64,000 nucleotides of DNA from Micromonospora musae (GTDB taxonomy: Bacteria > Actinomycetota > Actinomycetes > Mycobacteriales > Micromonosporaceae): contig NZ_RAZT01000007.1 in NCBI RefSeq assembly GCF_003626635.1, positions 124,001-188,000 of the forward strand, read 5' to 3'. This document shows, piece by piece, positions 8,729 through 15,234 of the stretch; positions within the stretch are counted from its first letter, which is position 1; each line of letters opens with the position of its first letter. The position numbers and the translations under genes were made by a program. The notes below the pieces were generated by a model. The model was not told where the DNA came from. It did not search any database and worked only from the letters and a program-made list of their open reading frames with translations.

Positions 8729-9661
8729 TCAGGACTTCGTCCAGCGCAGGATCTCGCCGAGCACCACGTCCGGCGCCTCCAGGTGCGGGAAGTGCCCCAC
8801 CCCGTCGAGGAGCCGCCACTCGTAGGGTGCGACCACGTAGCGGCCCGAGCCCTGGGCGGTACGCGGCAGGGCGGCGACGTCGGCGGCGCCGTGCAGTTGC
8901 AGGGTCGGGGTGACCAGCGGCCGCTGCATCAGCTTGACGAAGCGGTAGCCGTGCAGCCGCAGCACCGAGCGGAACGCCCAGCGGTAGCCCTCCATGGCGC
9001 AGAACGCCGCCTGCGGGATCCGCATCGCCTCCCGGCAGCGCTCGGCGTACTCGGCGAAGCTCGGACCGGCCACCCAGTCCCGCCCGCCCCAACGGCGCAG
9101 CAGCTCCTCCACGAGCGCCGCGCCGTCGCGGGTCAGCACGTGCTCGAAGCGGGGCAGCTGGAACTTGAGCGCGGTCGTGGAGGCGGCGAACTGCCCGCGC
9201 GGGTCGGCGAAGATGCCGGCGCGCAGCCGCAGCGGATGCGGCGCGCCGAGCACGACCAGCCGGCGCACCAGGGCCGGGTGGAACGAGGCGACGGTCCAGG
9301 CGATCAGGCCGCCGGCGCCGGTGCCGACCAGGGTGGCGGAACGCTCACCGAGAGCACGGATCAGCCCGGCGATGTCGGCCGCGAGAGTGTACCCGTCGTA
9401 TCCCCGGGGTGGCTTGTCGCTGGCGCCGTAGCCGCGTAGGTCCACGGCGACCGCCCGGAAACCGGCGTCGGCGACGGCCGGCAGCATCTCGTGCCAGGCC
9501 CACCAGTGTTCGGGGAAGCCGTGCAGGAAGAGCACCATCGGTCCGGCGCCCGCCTCGACCACGTGGAACCGGCTGCCGTTCGCGCCGACGAACCGATGCG
9601 TCCAGGGCCCCTCGGTGAGGACGCAGGACTCGTCGACGGGTCCGCCGTACTGGTCGGTCAT
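8729..9661 (-). CDS. Alpha/beta-hydrolase of epoxide-hydrolase type lacking the catalytic nucleophile
   Basis: A 310-residue protein with the epoxide hydrolase/haloalkane dehalogenase layout: oxyanion loop H47-G-F-P-E51, VDLRGYGASDKP at about 73-84, and the closing His in DGVGHFPHLEAPD near residue 294. At the nucleophile elbow, where relatives have G-H-D-W-G-G or G-x-S-x-G, this protein reads G113-T-G-A-G-G118, so the nucleophile position is Gly115. I re-read this codon on the DNA (GGC) and there is no frame problem. The rest of the fold is intact, which argues against a decaying gene. It may bind a ligand without hydrolysing it, or use another residue. It stands alone and converges on the coupled pair to its left. 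Confidence 0.85.
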   Translation of the reverse strand: MTDQYGGPVDESCVLTEGPWTHRFVGANGSRFHVVEAGAGPMVLFLHGFPEHWWAWHEMLPAVADAGFRAVAVDLRGYGASDKPPRGYDGYTLAADIAGLIRALGERSATLVGTGAGGLIAWTVASFHPALVRRLVVLGAPHPLRLRAGIFADPRGQFAASTTALKFQLPRFEHVLTRDGAALVEELLRRWGGRDWVAGPSFAEYAERCREAMRIPQAAFCAMEGYRWAFRSVLRLHGYRFVKLMQRPLVTPTLQLHGAADVAALPRTAQGSGRYVVAPYEWRLLDGVGHFPHLEAPDVVLGEILRWTKS

Positions 9662-9771
9662 GAGCCCAGCCTAGGTCCCCGCCTCGGGCACTGTGCCCGT
9701 GCCCGGGGCGGGGGTGGGCAATGCGGTACCGCGGTGGCCTCGACGATTGCGGGCGGAGGGCTACGGAAAGG

Positions 9772-9806
9772 GCGATGCCCGGGCAGGTGGCCTGCCCGGG
9801 CATCGC
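9772..9806 (-). terminator. Terminator after first M6 protease gene
   Basis: Arms 9772-9787 and 9791-9806 are a perfect 16-bp inverted repeat with loop TGG. Downstream in the reading direction of the protease comes CCCTTTCC, a weak T-tract. The repeat lies 24 bp after the stop at 9830. Confidence 0.85.
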
Positions 9807-9829
9807 GTGGTGGTGCGGGGACCAGCGGA

Positions 9830-12241
9830 TCAGGAGATCCGGATCTTCATCGAGGTGCCCTTCTGCTCCTGCACCTTGATCTTGACACCGGTCGCGGGGA
9901 GCTTGACGCCGTGGTTCGGCAGCTCCTCGTAGAAGTACTTCTTGGTGTCGTCGAAGAGCGGCTCCGCGTCCTGGCCGCGGATGTACTGCGGCTGGCTGTT
10001 CAGGTGCAGCGTGAACGAGTCCGCCTTCTTCAGGCTGAACGTCGCGTCGTACACCTGGACCCGGGCCCGCCACGGCTGGCCGGTCAGGTTGTAGATCGGC
10101 CGCGGGTGGGCGTCGATGATCATGTTACGACCCTCGCCCGGGTGCTCGAAGGTGTCGTTGTCCTCGTACCGGGTGTTCCAGTACGAGATCAGCAGACCCT
10201 CCTGGTACGCGTAGTGGTCCACCCAGTCCGGCCGGGTGTTCGTGTACCCGAAGAAGTACGGCCCGGTCTTCAGGTACTTGTCGTACGAGACGTACGACCG
10301 GTTGCCGGCGATGTAGAAGTTGTCGAAGAGCCGGGTGTACGACGCCTCGGCGATCTCGAAGCCACCGGCGAGCGTCCAGCCCGCGGCACCGGCCTCGGCA
10401 CCGTCGCTCAGCAGGGTCTGCCCGTCGGCGGTGACGGTGATGGCGTCACCGTAGAAGCCGCCCTCGGAGACACCGCCGTCGGTCTGGTAGCGGAGCCGGA
10501 ACTGCACGTTCTGACCGGCGTAGGCGTTCAGCGGGATGTTGATGTCCACCCACTGGCCACCGCTGGAGCCGTCCAGGGCGTAGCGCCCCGTCGAGATCTC
10601 CTTCAGCGGCGCGCCGTTGACCGTGCCGGGCAGCGGCGTCCAGGACTGGCCGTCGGTCGACGCCTCGAAGAAGAGGTAGTCGAAGTCGGCCTCGATGCTG
10701 TAGCGGCCCTTCATGCTGAACGCGGCACTGGTCTTGCCGGTGAGGTTCAGCGTCCGGGTCATGGTGCTGTTCAGGTCGTCCCGGTTACCCGAGAAGAACT
10801 GCTTCGTACCGGCGAACGGCGCGCCGTGGTCGAAGGTGTACTCCCGCTGCGGGAGGACGACCACGGCAGCCTGCGCCTTGTCGGAGTTGTACTCCTGCGG
10901 GCCGAGCTCCAGGGTCCGCTTCTGACCGGCCACGACCACCTCGTAGTCGAGCCAGCCGAGCTGGAGCTTGTTCCAGGCGCCGAGGTCGCCGCCCCGGTCA
11001 CCGATGCCCTCGTCGTTCTTGGCGCCGAGCCGGCTCTGGGCCATCAGGGTCCAGTGCTCGTTGTTGTTGTCGCCGCTGTTGATGACGTTGTAGTCGTCCG
11101 GCAGACCGAGGTCGTGGCCGTACTCGTGGTAGAAGACGCTGCGGCCGCCGTTCTCCGGCTGGATGGTGTAGTCGCCGATCCAGATGCCGGTGTTGCCGAT
11201 CTGGGTACCACCGGCCGGGAAGCTCGGCGGGCCGGTGACACCCTGGTCGGACGCGAAGGCGTACCAGCGGTGGCTCCAGATGGCGTCCTCACCCTGGTGC
11301 GGGTCACCGTCGGCCTCGTCACCGCCGGAGTGGACGATCTGGAAGTGGTCGATGTAGCCGTCCGACTCGTTGAAGTTGCCGTCGCCGTCGTGGTCGTACC
11401 GGTCCCACTGGTCCATCGACTTGACGTCCGCGGCGATCTGAGCGTCAGTCTTGCCGGCGGCCTTCTGGTCGGCGACCCACTGGTTGGCGGCGTCCGCGAC
11501 CAGGTTCCAGGTGTTGGTGCAGACGTTCGAGGCGCAGGGGTAGCCGCCGGAGCGGCCGTAGCGGGCCTCGTTGTACGGCACCTTGACCCAGTCGGTGACC
11601 TCACCCTCGACGCTGTAGCGGCCCGAGGACTGCGCCTCGTAGTACTGCTTCAGCGACTCGTCGCCCGGGTTGGTGCCGAAGTACACCTGCCGGAAGTGGT
11701 CGGCGCTGAAGTCCGGCTGCCAGATGGTCGAGTTGTCCACCGCCCGGTTGGGCTGCGGGATCTCGTTGTGCAGCGGCCCGTCGAAGCGGGTCGGGCCCGC
11801 CGTGTCCGGGTCGGTGTCCTGATCCGGGTAGTTCGGGTGCCGCTGGTTGCCGAACTCGGCGAGGATCACGAAGATCTTGTCGGTCGTCTCGCGCCCGAGC
11901 TCGACGTACTGGTCCTTCGTCGCGCCCTTGCCGGCCTTGGTGGTCTTGGCGGAGCGGCTCGCCGCGCCGCCGACGGCCGCGGTCTCGCCGACCTTGACCA
12001 CCGTGCTGCCGTTGATCTTCTGGGCCTCGGCCCGGCCAGAGAGGACGTCGGTCAGACCCTCCTGGCGCATCGCCCGCCGCTTGTCCTCAAGCGGGTTGGG
12101 CAGGTCGTGGTCCACATGGGCGGGTTCGGCCACCGACGGAGCGGCGGTCGGCAGCTTCGGCGCCGCACTGGCGGAGGCGCCAGCCACCAGTCCCGTCGCC
12201 GTCAGCGAAAGCCCGAGTAGACCCACTGCGACTTTGCGCAC
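9830..12241 (-). CDS. Secreted immune inhibitor A-type M6 metalloprotease (1 of 3)
   Basis: An 803-residue protein translated from GTG 12241 behind GGAGGT. A Sec signal (MRKVAVGLLGLSLTATGLVAGASASA) is followed by a propeptide-like stretch and the M6 catalytic domain. The zinc motif H372-E-Y-G-H376-D-L-G-L-P-D-D-Y provides the two His ligands and the catalytic Glu. About 60 residues earlier, DHDGDGNFNESDGYID resembles a calcium-binding Asp-rich loop. The C-terminal third contains the beta-sandwich and VEG-like segments usual for immune inhibitor A. The family comprises secreted neutral proteases; the natural substrates in soil actinomycetes are unknown. It has its own terminator and leader, so it is probably transcribed separately from the other two. 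Confidence 0.9.
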   Translation of the reverse strand: MRKVAVGLLGLSLTATGLVAGASASAAPKLPTAAPSVAEPAHVDHDLPNPLEDKRRAMRQEGLTDVLSGRAEAQKINGSTVVKVGETAAVGGAASRSAKTTKAGKGATKDQYVELGRETTDKIFVILAEFGNQRHPNYPDQDTDPDTAGPTRFDGPLHNEIPQPNRAVDNSTIWQPDFSADHFRQVYFGTNPGDESLKQYYEAQSSGRYSVEGEVTDWVKVPYNEARYGRSGGYPCASNVCTNTWNLVADAANQWVADQKAAGKTDAQIAADVKSMDQWDRYDHDGDGNFNESDGYIDHFQIVHSGGDEADGDPHQGEDAIWSHRWYAFASDQGVTGPPSFPAGGTQIGNTGIWIGDYTIQPENGGRSVFYHEYGHDLGLPDDYNVINSGDNNNEHWTLMAQSRLGAKNDEGIGDRGGDLGAWNKLQLGWLDYEVVVAGQKRTLELGPQEYNSDKAQAAVVVLPQREYTFDHGAPFAGTKQFFSGNRDDLNSTMTRTLNLTGKTSAAFSMKGRYSIEADFDYLFFEASTDGQSWTPLPGTVNGAPLKEISTGRYALDGSSGGQWVDINIPLNAYAGQNVQFRLRYQTDGGVSEGGFYGDAITVTADGQTLLSDGAEAGAAGWTLAGGFEIAEASYTRLFDNFYIAGNRSYVSYDKYLKTGPYFFGYTNTRPDWVDHYAYQEGLLISYWNTRYEDNDTFEHPGEGRNMIIDAHPRPIYNLTGQPWRARVQVYDATFSLKKADSFTLHLNSQPQYIRGQDAEPLFDDTKKYFYEELPNHGVKLPATGVKIKVQEQKGTSMKIRIS

Positions 12242-12495
12242 GTGGTACCTCCGATGTGAGGGAACCGGCCCCCCGGGGTTGCGGGCCGGCTGACTCGGCC
12301 CCCTGAGGGGCCACTGGTGAACATAGACACTGCTGCGTCGAGGGGGAAGACAGGCGCGTCGATTTGTTGCAAGTATTTGTTGACACTGCCTTCAGCCGTC
12401 ATACTCCGGCAGGTCCCGCAACGGACATGAGCAGGCCGGATCCGGCTACGAGCCCAGGCAGCGGCGCATTTCGATCAACCCTGTTCGAAGGTACG
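12242..12495. other. Non-coding leader region of first M6 protease
   Basis: No gene is supported here. The stretch is visibly richer in A+T between about 12300 and 12410 than its surroundings, as expected of a promoter. A TTGACA hexamer at 12380-12385 faces right, where no gene follows, so I do not call it. Confidence 0.5.
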
Positions 12496-12530
12496 AAAAA
12501 GGGGCCGGCGGCGTTTCCGCCACCGGCCCC
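12496..12530 (-). terminator. Intrinsic terminator after second M6 protease gene
   Basis: In the gene's direction, GGGGCCGG is followed by a GC-rich inner stem and CCGGCCCC, then a run of five T (AAAAA at 12496-12500 on the plus strand). It begins 17 bp after the stop at 12547. With its T-run this is the most canonical rho-independent terminator in the window. Confidence 0.92.
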
Positions 12531-12546
12531 GAAGATGATCGATGGA

Positions 12547-14853
12547 TCAGTTGCTAACTCGCACGACCATCTTGTCGGCCGGGTGGTTACCCTGCTTCAC
12601 GATTTCGATGCGAGTGCCCGTTCCGGCCACCTTCACCGAGTTCTGCTCGTTCTGCGCCGACCAGTAGCGGTCCACCACGCTGTCGTCGAAGACCGGGTTG
12701 GCCTTCAGCTTCGGCAGGGTGACCGGCACCCCGTTGAGGTGGAAGGTCTGCGCCGGCTTCTGCTTCAGGCTGAAGGCCGCGTCGAAGCCGTTGCGCCGGT
12801 TGGTGATGGTGCCCTGACCCGGGACCGTGATCGGGCCCGGCCGGACGTCGACCGGGAGGTTCAGGCCGTAGCCCGGGTGCTCCGACGTGTTGTTGTCGCC
12901 GTAGGCGTAGTTCACGTACCAGACCACCATGCCGGGCTGGTTGGCGTACCGCTCGACCCAGTTGGGGCGGGTGTTGGTGTAGCCGTAGTTGTAGCCACCG
13001 GTCTTCAGCGTCTCGTCGTAACCGAAGTAGGTCCGGTTCTCCGCGATGTAGAAGCGGGGGTACTCGGCGGTCACCTTGCCGCCCATCCGGGTGAAGCCCC
13101 GGGCGGTCCACTCGGCGGCCTGCGTCTCGACGTCGTCGGTCCAGGCGGCGGCGCCGTCCTTGACCAGCGAGACGTTGTCCAGGAACGCGCCGGCGAGGTG
13201 GAGCCCGCCGTCGCTCTGGTAGCGGTAGCGGAACTGGACGGCCTTGCCGGCGTACGCCGACAGGTCGTAGTTCAGGTCCACCCACGCACCGTTGGACGAG
13301 CCGTCGACGCCGGTCTCCGCGGCGTCGACCAGCGAGTTGGTGAGCTGCGTCCAGCTGGCGCCGTTGTCGGTCGACACCTCGGCGTAGAGGTAGTCGAAGT
13401 CCTCCTCGATGTCGTACCAGGCCTTGGCGTTGATCGAGGCGGTGGTGGCGCCGGTCAGATCGAGCTGCCGAGCGAGGGTGGTGTTCAGGTCGTCGGCGCT
13501 GCCGCCCCACCACTCGTACGACCCGCCGAACGGCGTGTTGTAGGCGGTGGTCTGCTCCTGTGCCGGCAGGTTCACGACGACGGCCTGGGCCAGCGGGCCG
13601 TCGCTGTCACCGGCCGGGCCGAGGGTGACCTGGCTGGTGCCCTTGTCGTACTCGACGGTGGAGTAGTTCAGCCAGCCGAGGAAGAGCTTCGACCACGGGT
13701 CCATGTAGCCCGGGGTCGAGCCGATGTCCTCCTTGCCGTGGCTCAGCCACGACCCGGACGACATGAGGCTCCAGAAGCCGACGCCGTTGTCGCCGCCGAC
13801 CGTGTCGTAGAGGTCGGGCAGACCGAGGTCGTGGCCGTACTCGTGGGAGAAGACCCCGAGCCCGCCGTTCTCCGGCTCGGTGGTGTAGTCGCGGATCCAC
13901 ATGCCGGTGTCGCCGATCTGCACGCCGCCGGCCTTGTTCCCCTCCGGACCGGCGCTGCCGGCCAGGTTGGTGAACGCGCCCCAGCGGTGCGACCAGATGG
14001 CGTCCTCGCCCTCGGCGCCGCCGCCGGCCTCCTCGCCGATACCGGCGTGCACGGCCTGGAAGTGGTCGACGTAGCCGTCGGGCTCGTTGAAGTTGCCGTC
14101 CTGGTCGAAGTCGTACCGGTCCCAGGTGTCGAACTGGGCCAGGTACTCCTTGATCTGGGCGGGCGTCTTACCGGCGGTGACCTGGGCGTCGTACCAGGAG
14201 GTGGCGGTGTCCTTGATGAAGTTCCAGGAACCGTCGCTCTCCGGGATGGCGTTGCTGCCGTACCGGGCCTCGTTGTAGGGCACGGTGACCCAGTCGCTGA
14301 CGTCGCCGCCGACCGTGTACCGGCCGCCGGACTGCGCCAGGTAGAAGTCGCGCATCGACTCGCCGCGGCGACCGTAGAACATGTCGAGGTAGTGCTGGCG
14401 GTCGTAGTTCGCCGACCACGTGGTGCTGTTGTCGTCGGTCGCGCCGCCGTCGTACTTGCGGTCGGGCTCGGGGATCTGGTTCACCACCGGGCCGGCTGCG
14501 CCACCGGTCCGCGGGTCGACCTTGTCGCCGAAGTTGACCAGCATGGTGAAGATCGGGTCGACCTTCGGCGGCTGCTGGTACTCGACGAACTTGTCCTTGA
14601 TCTTGATGACCTTCGAACCGTGCCGGGTCTCCAGCTTGGCCTTGCCGGTGAGCAGGTCGGCGATGGCCTGCTTCCGGAGAGCGCGCTGCTGGTCGGCCTT
14701 CGGGTCGGGAAGGTTGTCCGGGCCGTGCTCGGCCCGGTCGGATGAGGGGGTCGGGTTCGCCGCCGGGGCGCCGGAGGCCGGCGTCGCCACGGCTCCCGCC
14801 GCCAGCAGCGCGGCCGCCGCGGTCGCCAGGCCGGCTGTGACTCGTCTCCTCAA
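12547..14853 (-). CDS. Secreted immune inhibitor A-type M6 metalloprotease (2 of 3), TTG start
   Basis: A 768-residue protein. I place the start at TTG 14853 because AAGGAGG lies 5 nt upstream and the Sec signal begins there (RRRVTAGLATAAAALLAAGAVATPASG). The open frame reaches 14979, but that extension is hydrophilic and unlike a leader. The zinc motif is H337-E-Y-G-H341-D-L-G-L-P-D-L-Y-D, with an Asp-rich loop FDQDGNFNEPDGYVD about 70 residues earlier. The C-terminal beta-rich domains resemble those of the neighbouring paralogue but end in a different tail. It is one of three adjacent paralogues, each with its own regulation signals. The leader holds two inverted repeats (14879-14913 and 14989-15013). 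Confidence 0.9.
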   Translation of the reverse strand: MRRRVTAGLATAAAALLAAGAVATPASGAPAANPTPSSDRAEHGPDNLPDPKADQQRALRKQAIADLLTGKAKLETRHGSKVIKIKDKFVEYQQPPKVDPIFTMLVNFGDKVDPRTGGAAGPVVNQIPEPDRKYDGGATDDNSTTWSANYDRQHYLDMFYGRRGESMRDFYLAQSGGRYTVGGDVSDWVTVPYNEARYGSNAIPESDGSWNFIKDTATSWYDAQVTAGKTPAQIKEYLAQFDTWDRYDFDQDGNFNEPDGYVDHFQAVHAGIGEEAGGGAEGEDAIWSHRWGAFTNLAGSAGPEGNKAGGVQIGDTGMWIRDYTTEPENGGLGVFSHEYGHDLGLPDLYDTVGGDNGVGFWSLMSSGSWLSHGKEDIGSTPGYMDPWSKLFLGWLNYSTVEYDKGTSQVTLGPAGDSDGPLAQAVVVNLPAQEQTTAYNTPFGGSYEWWGGSADDLNTTLARQLDLTGATTASINAKAWYDIEEDFDYLYAEVSTDNGASWTQLTNSLVDAAETGVDGSSNGAWVDLNYDLSAYAGKAVQFRYRYQSDGGLHLAGAFLDNVSLVKDGAAAWTDDVETQAAEWTARGFTRMGGKVTAEYPRFYIAENRTYFGYDETLKTGGYNYGYTNTRPNWVERYANQPGMVVWYVNYAYGDNNTSEHPGYGLNLPVDVRPGPITVPGQGTITNRRNGFDAAFSLKQKPAQTFHLNGVPVTLPKLKANPVFDDSVVDRYWSAQNEQNSVKVAGTGTRIEIVKQGNHPADKMVVRVSN

Positions 14854-14878
14854 AGGGTCCTCCTTTGTGGATCTGTTA

Positions 14879-14913
14879 CATGACAGGCCGCACACGTGCA
14901 AACGACTGTCATG
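14879..14913. promoter_or_regulatory. Inverted repeat in the 5' leader of second M6 protease
   Basis: CATGACAG at 14879-14886 and CTGTCATG at 14906-14913 form an 8-bp perfect inverted repeat spaced by 19 bp. It lies between the translation start (14853) and a TTGACG-like hexamer near 14928-14933 on the minus strand. It could be an operator or an mRNA hairpin. No regulator is encoded next to it. Confidence 0.45.
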
Positions 14914-14988
14914 AATTGCGTCAACCACCCTTACAGAGGAGGCGGAGCATGTCACGAGTTGCCGGGAAGGAATGATCATCTATTTTGA

Positions 14989-15013
14989 GCGGATTTGTTA
15001 GTCACAAATCCGC
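14989..15013. promoter_or_regulatory. Perfect 10-bp palindrome upstream of second M6 protease
   Basis: GCGGATTTGT at 14989-14998 and ACAAATCCGC at 15004-15013 are exact reverse complements around TAGTC. It sits in an A+T-richer stretch (about 14970-15060) of a 380-bp gap between two protease genes. Its symmetry and short spacer suit a dimeric regulator. No other feature is seen between here and the terminator at 15184. Confidence 0.45.
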
Positions 15014-15183
15014 CCAAGGTATCTGTAGCCCTAAGCAACTTTTAACATTACGTTTCAATCACGGGGGCTTCGCGCAGCGGGTGATTATGCGGTCCCCAAG
15101 GGAGAGCGTCGGCACCCCCGAGGGCGTCACTCGCATACCTCGTCGATGGCCGTACGACGTGACAGTCCACCGCCGGAAACGAA

Positions 15184-15218
15184 GCGGCCCGCCCGGAGCC
15201 GAGCTCCGGACGGGCCGC
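15184..15218 (-). terminator. Terminator after third M6 protease gene
   Basis: The strand pairs GCGGCCCG-CCCGGAGC with GCTCCGG-ACGGGCCGC, a long stem with one small bulge, 16 bp after the stop at 15235. On the minus strand it is followed by TTCGTTTCC, a weak T-tract. Confidence 0.8.
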
Positions 15219-15234
15219 GACGAGAACGGTCAGG

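Noticed and set aside
9491..14745. Two 800-900-codon plus-strand frames opposite the first two M6 proteases
   Set aside because: The minus-strand products carry signal peptides and HExxH motifs; the plus-strand frames are Val/Asp/Gly/Arg-rich mirror images.
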